A stretch of 64,000 nt of DNA from Phytobacter diazotrophicus (GCA_004346725.1 SMDE01000015.1:62001-126000); one strand, 5' to 3'. Counted from the first letter of the stretch, positions 46,896 to 57,978 are shown. Numbers and translations: made by a program. Notes: a model not told the origin generated them from the sequence alone.

Positions 46896-48251
46896 ATGAA
46901 CGAACGGGAACTGCTGGCTGAGGCTGATGCGCGCGGCTTACGTTATCTGGAGGGGAACAGCACGCGACGCGTTTTTCCTGATGCTGATGCTATCGCCGCG
47001 CTAAGCGCGTTTGATGAACCGCTACCGCAGGCAGGGGAATCGGCTGAGCAGACGCTGGCCCTGCTGGATGATATCGGTTCACCTGCGACTACAGCATCGA
47101 ACGGGCCGGGTTATTTTGGTTTCGTGGTGGGGGCGACATTGCCTTCCGCCTCAGCGGCTGAGCGGTTAATGGTCGCCTGGGATCAGTGCGCGTCGTCGTT
47201 TCTGAACTCACCGGTAGCCGACACGGTGGAACGTGTTGCGGGCCGCTGGGTGCTGGAAGCGCTGGACTTGCCGCGTGAAAGCGCCGTTGGTTTTGGCACC
47301 AGCGCAACGGCATGTACCTTAGCCGCTCTGGCGGCAGCGCGCCGTGAGCTGCTGGCACGTGAAGGCTGGGATATCGACAACGACGGGTTGCCCGGCGCGC
47401 CAGAAATCAAAGTGGTGGTCTCCGAACTGGTTCACATCACGGTGAAAAAGGCGCTGCGTATTCTGGGGTTCGGCATGTCGCGACTGATTATTGCGCCAGT
47501 AGACGCGTTCGGGCGTGTTGACGTGCAGCAACTGCCGCCGCTTGATGCCCGTACCATACTTTGCCTGCAGGCAGGGGAGGTGAATACAGGTGAGTTTGAT
47601 CCTTTCGTGCAGATTATCCCACTGGCCCACGCGGCAGGGGCATGGGTCCATGTTGACGGCGCCTTTGGTCTCTGGGCTCGCGCGTCATCACAGGCGGCGC
47701 TGACACAGGGCATTGAACTGGCTGACAGTTGGACCACCGATGCCCATAAGTGGCTCAACACGCCTTATGATTGCGCGATGGTCATTTGTCGCGATCCTCA
47801 GGTTCTGGCCGGGGCGATGAACAGCGATGCGGTCTACATGAGCGCCAGTGCCGATGCGCAGAAGAATCTGACGCTGGAGTTTTCTCGTCGCCCACGAGGA
47901 ATCCCGGTCTGGGCCGCGCTGCGCGTGCTGGGGCGTGAAGGAGTACGCGAGATGGTCGACAGACACTGCATGCTGGCTCGTGTCATCAGCGAGGGGCTGA
48001 AACAGCTTGGGTTTGAGGTGCTGAACCGTGTGGTGATTAATCAGGTACTGTTTCGTTGCGGAAGTGACGCGCAAACGGAGGCCGTACTGGCTGCGGCACA
48101 AGCCTCGGGTAAAACCTGGTTTGGCACTACCCGCTGGCAGGGAAGGCCAGCGCTACGTATTAGTGTTTCATCCTGGCGCACACAGCGGCAGGATGTGGAT
48201 GCGCTTCTGGAATTGTTGGGACAAATTAATGCGGAAAGCCAACAATCATAA
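46896..48251 (+). CDS. Group II PLP-dependent amino acid decarboxylase-like protein
   Basis: A 451-residue fold-type I PLP enzyme of the Pyridoxal_deC family, which includes aromatic-amino-acid, glutamate and cysteine-sulfinate decarboxylases. The ring-stacking His is His180 (SELVHITVKKAL), the PLP-nitrogen Asp is Asp254 (VHVDGAFGLW) and the Schiff-base Lys is Lys285 (TDAHKWLNTPYDC). The N-terminal GPGYFGFVVGA and SFLNSPVADTVER segments correspond to the substrate and dimer region. All catalytic residues are present, so it is likely active, but the substrate cannot be read from sequence. It forms an operon with the MFS gene, and a terminator-like hairpin follows at 48296. Confidence 0.88.
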   Translation: MNERELLAEADARGLRYLEGNSTRRVFPDADAIAALSAFDEPLPQAGESAEQTLALLDDIGSPATTASNGPGYFGFVVGATLPSASAAERLMVAWDQCASSFLNSPVADTVERVAGRWVLEALDLPRESAVGFGTSATACTLAALAAARRELLAREGWDIDNDGLPGAPEIKVVVSELVHITVKKALRILGFGMSRLIIAPVDAFGRVDVQQLPPLDARTILCLQAGEVNTGEFDPFVQIIPLAHAAGAWVHVDGAFGLWARASSQAALTQGIELADSWTTDAHKWLNTPYDCAMVICRDPQVLAGAMNSDAVYMSASADAQKNLTLEFSRRPRGIPVWAALRVLGREGVREMVDRHCMLARVISEGLKQLGFEVLNRVVINQVLFRCGSDAQTEAVLAAAQASGKTWFGTTRWQGRPALRISVSSWRTQRQDVDALLELLGQINAESQQS

Positions 48252-48295
48252 CCTTGAGGAATGTTAATAAGCCATTCCTGTTAGATTTTTACTTA

Positions 48296-48325
48296 AGGCT
48301 GCGTAACACTGCGCGGCCTTTTTTA
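48296..48325 (+). terminator. Terminator after the MFS-decarboxylase operon
   Basis: GGCTGCG and CGCGGCC pair with one G-U around an 8-base loop, followed by TTTTTT. Confidence 0.8.
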
Positions 48326-48568
48326 TTGAATAGTAACCTTGTGGTGTTAAATATTTTTTTCTGAAAGTGAAATTATTGTGAAATAAATGAGGGGAATAAC
48401 ATCACCTCTTTTTACCTGAGCGATCGGACCTTTTTTGCAAGCCGCAATGCACACCCAGGATTAAACGTTAAATAAGCGGGTAATTATTTCTCTTTCGCGA
48501 CCGTTTGATAACGGTTGTCTGCGTTAAGATATACATATTGTTAACACCTTTTTTACTAAAAGGATGTC
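48326..48568. other. Distal part of the cydA upstream region
   Basis: AT-rich non-coding sequence. By analogy with E. coli it should contain ArcA sites and promoters for cydA, but I could not place a promoter with certainty. Confidence 0.5.
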
Positions 48569-48646
48569 GTGTCTACAAAATTAACAGAAAGTGATGAAAT
48601 TGATTTAAATCAATATTTAAAAGCTTGGAAAAGGCATCAAAAATAG
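48569..48646 (+). CDS. Candidate 25-codon small ORF upstream of cydA
   Basis: A GTG-started ORF preceded by AAAAGGA at a good distance encodes a charged amphipathic peptide (STKLTESDEIDLNQYLKAW and a basic end, KRHQK). Acidic residues cluster in the first half and basic ones at the C-terminus. The composition is protein-like rather than random, and the perfect FNR site lies inside the frame. I do not know a named gene for it. It could be a true small protein, a leader peptide for cydA, or a chance frame; no database check was possible. Confidence 0.4.
   Translation: MSTKLTESDEIDLNQYLKAWKRHQK
48600..48613 (+). promoter_or_regulatory. FNR binding site upstream of cydA
   Basis: TTGATTTAAATCAA is a perfect match to the FNR consensus TTGAT-N4-ATCAA. 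In E. coli FNR represses and ArcA activates cydAB across the oxygen range. Confidence 0.8.
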
Positions 48647-48946
48647 TTAAATTGTCGCCGATCAAATTGGCTTAAAACTGCTAAATTCAGTATAAATTGA
48701 TCACTGTCGAAAAACGTAAAACAAACACAATAAAAACCTTTTTATTGTAAGGGGTTTGCGGAGTAATATATTCGAGAGATCAATTTGGGTTTTTTATTAA
48801 CGTAGTTGTAACTTTTTTGAATCAGCATCAACGTTATTGCTGATGATGATTTAAAAGTGCAACAACTTTTGTATTGGGGCATGCGCGTAAACCTTCGCTG
48901 ACGAGGTTTACTCTCGGAGTCTTCATGCGATGAGCAAGGAGTCATG
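48647..48946. other. Proximal cydA leader region
   Basis: About 300 bases without a gene. It contains small hairpins: ATCAGCA/TGCTGAT near 48822-48846 and AAACCT/AGGTTT near 48889-48910, followed by ACTC/GAGT just before the cydA ribosome site. These may form a structured 5' leader. Confidence 0.45.
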
Positions 48947-50515
48947 ATGTTAGATATAGTCGAACTGTCACGTTTGCAGTTTGCCTTGACCGCGATGTAC
49001 CACTTCCTTTTTGTGCCACTGACGCTCGGTATGGCGTTCTTACTGGCCATTATGGAAACGGTCTACGTCCTCTCCGGCAAACAGATTTATAAAGATATGA
49101 CCAAGTTCTGGGGCAAGTTGTTTGGTATCAACTTTGCACTGGGCGTGGCCACTGGTTTGACCATGGAGTTCCAGTTCGGGACTAACTGGTCTTACTATTC
49201 TCACTACGTTGGGGACATCTTCGGTGCGCCACTGGCCATTGAAGGTTTGATGGCCTTCTTCCTCGAGTCCACTTTTGTAGGTCTGTTTTTCTTCGGTTGG
49301 GATCGTCTGGGCAAAGTACAGCATATGGCAGTGACCTGGCTGGTCGCGCTGGGCTCCAACTTGTCCGCGTTGTGGATCCTTGTGGCAAACGGCTGGATGC
49401 AAAACCCGGTTGCTGCAGATTTCAACTTCGAAACCATGCGTATGGAAATGGTCAGCTTCGCCGAACTGGTACTCAACCCGGTTGCTCAGGTGAAATTTGT
49501 CCATACCGTGGCCTCTGGCTATACCTGTGGTGCTATTTTCATCCTCGGTATCAGCTCTTACTATCTGCTGCGCGGTCGTGACATCGCGTTCGCGAAACGC
49601 TCCTTTGCTATCGCAGCGAGCTTCGGTATGGCTGCTGTACTGTCCGTTATCGTACTGGGTGATGAATCTGGTTACGAAATGGGTGACGTGCAGAAAACCA
49701 AACTGGCGGCCATCGAAGCAGAGTGGGAAACCCAACCTGCACCGGCAGCGTTTACCCTGTTTGGTATTCCGGACCAGGATGCGCAGAAAAACCATATGTC
49801 CATCCAGATCCCTTACGCGCTGGGCATCATCGCTACCCGTTCTGTCGACACGCCGGTTATCGGCCTGAAAGACCTGATGGTGCAGCATGAAGAGCGTATC
49901 CGTAACGGTATGAAGGCATATCACCTGCTTGAGCAACTGCGTTCCGGTTCGAAAGACCCGTCCGTACGCGATGAGTTCAACAACGTGAAGAAAGACCTGG
50001 GTTACGGCTTGCTGCTCAAACGCTATACGCCGAATGTGGCGGATGCGACCGAAGCGCAGATTAAACAGGCAACGCAGGACTCCATTCCACGTGTGGCGCC
50101 GCTGTACTTCGCCTTCCGTATTATGGTGGCGTGTGGCGTGCTGATGCTGTTCATCATCGCCGTGTCGTTCTGGACCGTTTGCCGTAACCGCATCGGCGAG
50201 AAAAAATGGCTGCTGCGTGCTGCGCTGTATGGCATCCCGCTGCCGTGGATTGCTATCGAATCCGGCTGGTTTGTGGCGGAGTACGGTCGTCAACCGTGGG
50301 CTATCGGTGAAATGCTGCCGACCGCTGTGGCGAACTCGACCCTGACCGCAGGCGACCTGCTGTTCTCGATGATCCTGATTTGCGGTCTGTATACCCTGTT
50401 CCTGGTGGCTGAAATGTTCTTGATGTTCAAGTTCGCACGCCTGGGCCCAAGCAGCCTGAAAACTGGCCGCTATCATTACGAGCAGTCCACTGTGGCTTCT
50501 CAGCCGGCACGCTAA
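48947..50515 (+). CDS. cydA: Cytochrome bd-I ubiquinol oxidase subunit I
   Basis: Heme-bearing subunit of the high-affinity quinol oxidase, 522 residues as in E. coli. Heme ligands can be placed: His19 (TAMYHFLF) for b595, His186 (FVHTVASG) and Met393 (FRIMVAC) for b558. The quinol-binding Q-loop lies in the middle ([20 protein letters not shown] onwards) and is of the long E. coli type. The second of two adjacent ATG codons is used, since AGGAG lies five bases before it. It is the first gene of cydABX-ybgE. Confidence 0.97.
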   Translation: MLDIVELSRLQFALTAMYHFLFVPLTLGMAFLLAIMETVYVLSGKQIYKDMTKFWGKLFGINFALGVATGLTMEFQFGTNWSYYSHYVGDIFGAPLAIEGLMAFFLESTFVGLFFFGWDRLGKVQHMAVTWLVALGSNLSALWILVANGWMQNPVAADFNFETMRMEMVSFAELVLNPVAQVKFVHTVASGYTCGAIFILGISSYYLLRGRDIAFAKRSFAIAASFGMAAVLSVIVLGDESGYEMGDVQKTKLAAIEAEWETQPAPAAFTLFGIPDQDAQKNHMSIQIPYALGIIATRSVDTPVIGLKDLMVQHEERIRNGMKAYHLLEQLRSGSKDPSVRDEFNNVKKDLGYGLLLKRYTPNVADATEAQIKQATQDSIPRVAPLYFAFRIMVACGVLMLFIIAVSFWTVCRNRIGEKKWLLRAALYGIPLPWIAIESGWFVAEYGRQPWAIGEMLPTAVANSTLTAGDLLFSMILICGLYTLFLVAEMFLMFKFARLGPSSLKTGRYHYEQSTVASQPAR

Positions 50516-50530
50516 GACAGGAGTCGTCAA

Positions 50531-51670
50531 ATGATCGATTATGAAGTATTACGTTTTATCTGGTGGCTGCTGGTTGGCATTCTGCTGATCGGTTTCGCCG
50601 TCACCGACGGCTTCGACATGGGGGTGGGCATGCTCACCCGTTTCCTGGGTCGTAGCGATACCGAACGCCGTGTGATGATTAACTCCATCGCACCACACTG
50701 GGACGGTAACCAGGTATGGCTGATCACCGCGGGTGGTGCATTGTTCGCTGCCTGGCCAATGGTCTATGCCGCCGCGTTCTCCGGTTTCTATGTAGCGATG
50801 ATCCTGGTGCTGGCCTCTCTGTTCTTCCGTCCGGTAGGTTTTGACTATCGCTCTAAGATTGAAGAGAGCCGCTGGCGCAACATGTGGGACTGGGGCATTT
50901 TCATCGGTAGCTTTGTGCCGCCGCTGGTCATTGGTGTTGCCTTTGGTAACCTGCTGCAGGGCGTACCGTTCAGCGTCGATGAATATCTGCGTCTGACCTA
51001 CACCGGGAACTTCTTCCAGTTGCTTAACCCGTTTGGTCTGCTGGCCGGTGTGGTAAGCGTGGCGATGATCATCACCCAGGGCGCAACCTATCTGCAAATG
51101 CGTACGGTGGGTGAACTGCATCTGCGTGCACGTACTACTTCGCAGGTTGCTGCACTGGTTACTACGATCTGCTTCGTGCTGGCCGGGGTGTGGGTGGTCT
51201 ACGGTATTGATGGTTATGTTGTGACTTCCGCCATGGATCACCATGCTGCTTCCAACCCGCTGAATAAAGAAGTGGCGCGTCAGGCCGGTGCCTGGCTGGC
51301 AAACTTCAATAACATCCCGTCATTGTGGGCGATTCCTGCACTTGGTGTGGTGTTGCCGCTGCTGACGGTGCTGACTTCGCGTGCTGAAAAAGGCGCACTG
51401 GCGTTCGTGTTCTCTTCACTGACGCTGGCCTGCATTATCCTGACTGCGGGTATCGCGATGTTCCCGTTCATCATGCCGTCAAGCATTATGATGAACGCCA
51501 GTCTGACCATGTGGGATGCTACCTCCAGTCAGATGACCCTGAACCTGATGACCTTTGTGGCGCTGGTCTTCGTACCGATCATCCTGATTTACACCGCCTG
51601 GTGTTACTGGAAAATGTTCGGTCGTATTACGAAAGAAGACATCGAAAGCAACACCCACTCTCTGTACTAA
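50531..51670 (+). CDS. cydB: Cytochrome bd-I ubiquinol oxidase subunit II
   Basis: 379-residue partner of CydA with about nine membrane helices. The N-terminus FIWWLLVGILLIGFAVTDGFDMGVGML carries the conserved acidic proton-channel residue region, and the APHWDGNQVWLITAGGALFAAWP motif follows. AGGAGTC precedes the start, 16 bases after cydA. Expected to be co-transcribed with cydA and cydX. Confidence 0.97.
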   Translation: MIDYEVLRFIWWLLVGILLIGFAVTDGFDMGVGMLTRFLGRSDTERRVMINSIAPHWDGNQVWLITAGGALFAAWPMVYAAAFSGFYVAMILVLASLFFRPVGFDYRSKIEESRWRNMWDWGIFIGSFVPPLVIGVAFGNLLQGVPFSVDEYLRLTYTGNFFQLLNPFGLLAGVVSVAMIITQGATYLQMRTVGELHLRARTTSQVAALVTTICFVLAGVWVVYGIDGYVVTSAMDHHAASNPLNKEVARQAGAWLANFNNIPSLWAIPALGVVLPLLTVLTSRAEKGALAFVFSSLTLACIILTAGIAMFPFIMPSSIMMNASLTMWDATSSQMTLNLMTFVALVFVPIILIYTAWCYWKMFGRITKEDIESNTHSLY

Positions 51671-51684
51671 GTAAGGAGCTGATA

Positions 51685-51801
51685 ATGTGGTATTTCGCAT
51701 GGATTTTAGGAACGCTTCTTGCCTGTGCTTTTGGAGTGATTACGGCGCTGGCATTTGAACACGTGGAAGCGCTGAAAGCCGGTAAGCAAGAAGAGCATTG
51801 A
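51685..51801 (+). CDS. cydX: CydX, small subunit of cytochrome bd-I
   Basis: A 38-residue single-helix membrane peptide (MWYFAWILGTLLACAFGVIT) needed for stable cytochrome bd. The helix ends with FEHVEALKAGK. AAGGAG precedes the start. The stop overlaps the ybgE start by one base. It matches E. coli CydX closely, with one extra residue. Confidence 0.94.
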   Translation: MWYFAWILGTLLACAFGVITALAFEHVEALKAGKQEEH

Positions 51802-52094
51802 TGAACGAGATTATCGCGAAACTTTATGCGGTAATGGATAAGCGCCCGTTAAGGGCGCTTTCCTTAATTATGGCATTAGTGCTGGCAGGCTGTATCTTTT
51901 GGGATCCCTCGCGCTTCGCGGCAAAGACCAGCGACCTGGAAATCTGGCATGGCTTTCTGCTGATGTGGGCCGTCTGCGCTGGTGTGATTCATGGGGTAGG
52001 ATTCCGTCCCCGCGCGATACACTGGCAAGGCATTTTTTGCCCGCTGATCGCAGACCTGGTAATGCTGGCAGGTTTGATTTTCTTCTTCTTTTGA
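51801..52094 (+). CDS. ybgE: YbgE, cyd operon inner-membrane protein
   Basis: A 97-residue protein with about three membrane helices, always found with cydABX but of uncertain role. The central part WDPSRFAAKTSDLEIWHGFLLMWAVCAGVIHG has conserved His residues. The start shares a base with the cydX stop (TGATG). A hairpin with a T run follows and may end the cyd operon or separate it from tol. Confidence 0.92.
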   Translation: MNEIIAKLYAVMDKRPLRALSLIMALVLAGCIFWDPSRFAAKTSDLEIWHGFLLMWAVCAGVIHGVGFRPRAIHWQGIFCPLIADLVMLAGLIFFFF

Positions 52095-52114
52095 ATAAGA
52101 AATCTCCGCTTATG

Positions 52115-52145
52115 ATATGGGCTTGCAAAAGCCCATATATTTTTA
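52115..52145 (+). terminator. Terminator after the cyd operon
   Basis: ATATGGGCTT and AAGCCCATAT pair around four bases and lead into ATTTTTA. Confidence 0.8.
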
Positions 52146-52166
52146 CTCTCCGTTTACTTCTACCCA

Positions 52167-52195
52167 TTCCAAACCATCTTCCCCGCGCGTATAGT
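52167..52195 (+). promoter_or_regulatory. Possible ybgC-tol promoter
   Basis: TATAGT at 52190-52195 is a good -10, and TTCCAA stands 17 bp upstream as a weak -35. Confidence 0.4.
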
Positions 52196-52301
52196 AGCGA
52201 AGTTTAAAAGCTCTAACTTGAGGTTGAGTCCTGCCATTGTTCATCAGCGCCATCCGCGAACCATGACAGGACACAATTTAATTGCATTACCGGGATGTAA
52301 A

Positions 52302-53395
<1,094 letters not shown>

Positions 53396-53398
53396 ACC

Positions 53399-53836
53399 AT
53401 GGCCAGAACGCGTGGACGGGGCAGCCGTAACAGTCGTGGCCTCAAATCCGAAATCAATATTGTTCCGCTGCTGGACGTGCTGCTGGTGCTGTTGCTGATC
53501 TTTATGGCAACCGCACCGATCATCACCCAGAGCGTGGAGGTTGACCTGCCGGATGCGACAGAGTCGAAAACCGTCAGCACCAATGACGATCCTCCGGTCA
53601 TTATTGAGGTTTCCGGTGTCGGACAATACAGCGTGGTGGTGGAAAAAGATCGCATGGATCAGCTACCGCCAGAGCAAGTGATTGCAGAAGCGCAGCGTCG
53701 CCTGCAATCAAATCCGAAAACCGTTTTCTTGATCGGTGGCGCAAAAGAAGTGCCTTACGATGAAATCATTAAAGCGCTAAACCTGTTACACAGCGCGGGT
53801 GTTAAATCGGTTGGCTTGATGACGCAGCCTATCTGA
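53399..53836 (+). CDS. tolR: TolR, inner-membrane motor subunit
   Basis: 145-residue partner of TolQ, homologous to ExbD. The single helix (INIVPLLDVLLVLLLIFMATAP) carries the essential Asp of the proton path at about residue 26. The periplasmic domain ends GVKSVGLMTQPI. It is three residues longer than E. coli because of the basic N-terminus (GSRNSRG). AAGGGG precedes the start. Confidence 0.96.
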   Translation: MARTRGRGSRNSRGLKSEINIVPLLDVLLVLLLIFMATAPIITQSVEVDLPDATESKTVSTNDDPPVIIEVSGVGQYSVVVEKDRMDQLPPEQVIAEAQRRLQSNPKTVFLIGGAKEVPYDEIIKALNLLHSAGVKSVGLMTQPI

Positions 53837-53874
53837 TCACCGGCTTAACAGGCGGCAGTTTTTGGGAACCGAGA

Positions 53875-55170
53875 GTGTCAAAGGCAACCGAACAAAACGA
53901 CAAACTTAAACGAGCGATAATCATTTCGGCGGTGTTGCATGTGATTCTGGTTGCACTGCTGATCTGGAGTTCGTTTGATGAAAATATTGATGCTTCTGCG
54001 GGTGGCGGCGGCGGTTCTTCTATTGATGCGGTAATGGTCGATCCCGGTGCCGTTGTCCAGAATTACAACCGTCAGCAGCAGCAACAGGCCAGCGCAAAGC
54101 GTGCGCAAGAGCAACGTGACAAGCAGGCCCAGCAGCAGGCAGAAGAACTGCGTGAAAAACAGGCTGCCGAGCAGGAGCGCTTAAAACAGCTTGAGCAGGA
54201 ACGTTTGCAGGCGCAAGAAGCTGCCCGTGAGCAGGCCGCAGAACAGAAAAAAGCAGAAGACGCCGCGAAGAAAGCGCAGGAAGCGCAAAAACAGGCGGAA
54301 GAAGCTGCAGCAAAAGCCGCTGCTGATGCAAAAGCGAAAGCGGATGCACAGGCAAAAGAAGCCGCGGAAGCCGCGAAAAAAGCGGCGGCAGATGCACAGA
54401 AAAAAGCAGAAGCCGATGCAGCTAAAGCGGCGGCTGATGCGAAGAAAAAAGCCGAAGCTGAAGCGGCCAAAGCTGCAGCCGATGCTCAGAAGAAAGCCGA
54501 AGCCGAAGCCGCGAAGAAAGCTCAGCAGGATGCTGAGAAGAAAGCGGCTGCGGACGCTGCGAAAAAAGCCGCAGCAGAGAAGGCCGCCGCTGAAAAAGCC
54601 GCGGCTGCCGAGAAGGCAGCGGCAGAGAAAGCCGCCGCTGAAAAAGCCGCTGCTGCTGAGAAGGCCGCTGCAGATAAGAAAGCCGCTGCTGAGAAGGCTG
54701 CTGCCGACAAGAAAGCCGCTGCCGAGAAAGCTGCTGCAGCCAAGAAAGCGGCTGCAGAGAAAGCGGCTGCCGCGTCAGGCGTTGACGATCTGCTGGGCGA
54801 CCTGAGTTCCGGTAAGAATGCGCCGAAAGGTCATTCCAGTGGTACCACAGGTGGCGATTCACCTGCTAAAGGAAGTAAGGCAGGTCAAGGCGGAGCGTCT
54901 CAGGCTGATATCAGTGCTTATATGTCTCAAGTACAGGCGGCGATTAAAGGCCATCTGTATGACTGGGACACTTATGCGGGCAAAACCTGTACGTTGCGTG
55001 TGAAAATTGCAGAAGACGGCACTTTGCTCTCAGTGGCGCAGGAGGGGGGCGACCCAGCGTTTTGTCAGGCGATGTTAGCCGCGACAAATCGTATGTCGAA
55101 GTTCCCTAAACCGCCAACGGCTGAGGTCTATAAGGTCTTTAGAAATGTACCTCTGGACTTTAAACCTTAG
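53875..55170 (+). CDS. tolA: TolA, periplasm-spanning protein
   Basis: 431-residue link between the inner-membrane motor and TolB/Pal, also the entry point of group A colicins and filamentous phage. Domain I (1-47) has the membrane helix with the SHLS-type motif (ISAVLHVILVALLIW). Domain II (about 65-305) is a long Ala/Lys/Glu/Gln helix with many AAEKAA and ADKKAA repeats. Domain III (about 330-431) has the disulfide cysteines TCTLRVKI and AFCQAM. The start is GTG. Direct repeats in the helix coding region make its length prone to change. Confidence 0.96.
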   Translation: MSKATEQNDKLKRAIIISAVLHVILVALLIWSSFDENIDASAGGGGGSSIDAVMVDPGAVVQNYNRQQQQQASAKRAQEQRDKQAQQQAEELREKQAAEQERLKQLEQERLQAQEAAREQAAEQKKAEDAAKKAQEAQKQAEEAAAKAAADAKAKADAQAKEAAEAAKKAAADAQKKAEADAAKAAADAKKKAEAEAAKAAADAQKKAEAEAAKKAQQDAEKKAAADAAKKAAAEKAAAEKAAAAEKAAAEKAAAEKAAAAEKAAADKKAAAEKAAADKKAAAEKAAAAKKAAAEKAAAASGVDDLLGDLSSGKNAPKGHSSGTTGGDSPAKGSKAGQGGASQADISAYMSQVQAAIKGHLYDWDTYAGKTCTLRVKIAEDGTLLSVAQEGGDPAFCQAMLAATNRMSKFPKPPTAEVYKVFRNVPLDFKP

Positions 55171-55301
55171 TTACGAATTCTTCTGCACGGGCAGGGAAAA
55201 CAGACTAAGTTAGTCCCTGTGTTTCGGTAGTTTTGTATAATTGAGTTTGTTAACATTCTGCTAAATTATCGCGGGTTTTCCGCCCGGATAAGGGAGATGA
55301 G

Positions 55302-56600
55302 ATGAAGCAGGCATTACGTGTAGCGTTTGGTTTTCTGATGCTGTGGGCAGCGGTGCTGCACGCAGAAGTACGTATCGAGATCACCCAGGGGGTGGACTCG
55401 GCACGCCCAATCGGTGTTGTGCCCTTCCAGTGGGCAGGCCCTGGCGGCGCGCCTGAGGATATCGGCAATATCGTGGCGTCGGATCTGCGTAACAGCGGTA
55501 AATTCAATCCTCTGGATCGTTCTCGTCTGCCTCAGCAGCCGGCGACGGCCCAGGAAGTTCAGCCCGCAGCATGGTCTGCGCTGGGTATTGATGCCGTCGT
55601 TGTGGGCCAGGTCAGCCCGAACCCGGATGGCACCTATAAAGTGGCTTACCAGTTGGTCGACACCGGCGGTGCGCCGGGTACCGTACTGGCACAGAACTCC
55701 TTCAACGTCAGCAAACAGTGGCTGCGCTATGGCGCGCACACTGCCAGTGACGATGTGTTCCAGAAACTGACCGGCATTAAAGGTGCATTCCGCACCCGTA
55801 TCGCGTATGTCGTGCAGAGCAGTGGCGGCCAGTTCCCGTACGAACTGCGCGTTTCTGACTACGATGGTTTCAACACTGCCGTTGTTCACCGCTCTTCGCA
55901 GCCGCTGATGTCTCCGGCGTGGTCGCCAGATGCCTCTAAACTGGCGTATGTGACCTTCGAAAGTGGTCGTTCTGCGCTGGTGATTCAGGATCTGTCCAGC
56001 ACCGCGATTCGTCAGGTTGCGTCTTTCCCGCGTCACAACGGTGCGCCGGCGTTCTCTCCGGATGGTTCTAAAATTGCCTTTGCGCTGTCAAAAACCGGTA
56101 GCCTGAACATCTATGTGATGGATCTGGGGTCTGGTCAAATCCGTCAGGTCACCGACGGTCGCAGCAACAACACTGAACCCACCTGGTTCCCGGATAGCCA
56201 GAATCTGGCGTTTACTTCCGACCAGGCAGGTCGTCCACAGGTTTATAAAATTAACGTTAACGGCGGCGCTGCGCAGCGTATCACCTGGCAGGGTTCACAA
56301 AACCAGGATGCTGACGTAAGTTCTGACGGTAAGTTTATGGTAATGGTGAGCTCCGATGGCGGTCAGCAGCACATTGCCAAGCAGGATCTGGTAGCGGGTG
56401 GCGTGCAGGTTTTATCGTCAACGTTCCTGGATGAATCGCCGAGTCTGGCACCTAACGGCACGATGGTAATCTACAGCTCTTCTCAGGGGATGGGATCCGT
56501 GCTGAATCTGGTTTCTACAGATGGGCGTTTCAAAGCGCGTATTCCGGCGTCTGATGGACAGGTGAAATCCCCTGCCTGGTCGCCGTATCTGTCTAAATAA
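55302..56600 (+). CDS. tolB: TolB, periplasmic beta-propeller
   Basis: 432-residue periplasmic protein that binds Pal and TolA. A signal peptide covers residues 1-21 (cleavage after VLHA, before EVRIEI). An alpha/beta domain follows, then a six-bladed propeller from about 165 with repeats such as [23 protein letters not shown] and [13 protein letters not shown] ribosome site GGGAGATGAG precedes the start. pal follows after 27 bases. Confidence 0.97.
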   Translation: MKQALRVAFGFLMLWAAVLHAEVRIEITQGVDSARPIGVVPFQWAGPGGAPEDIGNIVASDLRNSGKFNPLDRSRLPQQPATAQEVQPAAWSALGIDAVVVGQVSPNPDGTYKVAYQLVDTGGAPGTVLAQNSFNVSKQWLRYGAHTASDDVFQKLTGIKGAFRTRIAYVVQSSGGQFPYELRVSDYDGFNTAVVHRSSQPLMSPAWSPDASKLAYVTFESGRSALVIQDLSSTAIRQVASFPRHNGAPAFSPDGSKIAFALSKTGSLNIYVMDLGSGQIRQVTDGRSNNTEPTWFPDSQNLAFTSDQAGRPQVYKINVNGGAAQRITWQGSQNQDADVSSDGKFMVMVSSDGGQQHIAKQDLVAGGVQVLSSTFLDESPSLAPNGTMVIYSSSQGMGSVLNLVSTDGRFKARIPASDGQVKSPAWSPYLSK

Positions 56601-56603
56601 TAA

Positions 56604-57140
<537 letters not shown>

Positions 57141-57149
57141 GAGAATTGC

Positions 57150-57938
57150 ATGAGCAGTAACCTCAGACATCATTTATTGAGTCTGTCGTTACTGGTTGGC
57201 ATAGCGGCCCCCTGGGCCGCTAATGCTCAAGCGCCAATCAGTAGTGTCGGCTCAGGCTCGGTCGAAGACCGTGTCACTCAACTCGAGCGTATTTCTAATG
57301 CTCACAGCCAGCTTTTAACTCAACTCCAGCAACAACTCGCTGATAACCAGGCGGATATTGACACCCTGCGTGGCCAAATTCAGGAAAGTCAGTACCAGCT
57401 TAATCAGGTTGTTGAACGTCAGCAGCAAATTCAGCAGCAGATCGGTAGTCTGAGTAACGGCGGTGCGGCAGGTCAAACGCAGCAGGCTTCGGGCGATCAG
57501 GGTGGGGCAGCGGCACAGGCAGCGCCTGACGAAGCGGCAACCTCTGGCGCACCGGTACAAAGCGGTGATGCCAATACCGATTACAATGCTGCGATTGCCC
57601 TGGTACAGGATAAATCTCGCCAGGATGACGCGATTGCCGCATTCCAGAACTTTGTTAAAAAATACCCTGATTCAACCTATGTTCCGAATGCCAACTATTG
57701 GCTTGGGCAGTTGAATTACAACAAGGGTAAAAAGGATGATGCGGCGTTCTATTTTGCCTCCGTGGTGAAAAATTACCCAAAATCACCGAAAGCGCCAGAT
57801 GCGATGTTTAAAGTCGGCGTGATCATGCAAGACAAAGGTGACACGGCGAAGGCGAAAGCCGTTTACCAGCAGGTGGTCGCGAAGTATCCGGGTACTGAAG
57901 GTGCAAAACAGGCACAGAAACGTCTCGGTTCTATGTGA
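57150..57938 (+). CDS. cpoB: CpoB, cell division coordinator
   Basis: 262-residue periplasmic protein (formerly ybgF) that links PBP1B peptidoglycan synthesis with Tol-driven outer-membrane constriction. A signal peptide ends at about residue 26 (AANAQA). A trimerising coiled coil covers about 35-95 (VEDRVTQLERISNAHSQLL onwards). An Ala/Gly/Ser linker is followed by TPR repeats from about 145 to the end (YPDSTYVPNANYWLGQL, YPKSPKAPDAMFKVG). It starts nine bases after pal and ends the tol-pal operon. Confidence 0.96.
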   Translation: MSSNLRHHLLSLSLLVGIAAPWAANAQAPISSVGSGSVEDRVTQLERISNAHSQLLTQLQQQLADNQADIDTLRGQIQESQYQLNQVVERQQQIQQQIGSLSNGGAAGQTQQASGDQGGAAAQAAPDEAATSGAPVQSGDANTDYNAAIALVQDKSRQDDAIAAFQNFVKKYPDSTYVPNANYWLGQLNYNKGKKDDAAFYFASVVKNYPKSPKAPDAMFKVGVIMQDKGDTAKAKAVYQQVVAKYPGTEGAKQAQKRLGSM

Positions 57939-57950
57939 TGAATAGCACAT

Positions 57951-57978
57951 GACCAGAAATCGCTTTTTTTCTGGTCTT
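57951..57978 (+). terminator. Terminator after cpoB
   Basis: GACCAGAAA and TTTCTGGTC pair; T residues are partly in the loop and after the stem, so strength is moderate. Confidence 0.65.

Noticed and set aside
49040-50530. Long open frame on the minus strand inside cydA (496 codons)
   Set aside because: Antisense shadow of a conserved membrane protein gene; composition is Gln/His/Arg-rich.
54422-54862. Minus-strand frames over the tolA helix
   Set aside because: They are Leu/Gln/Arg or Ala-rich artefacts of the repeated tolA codons.
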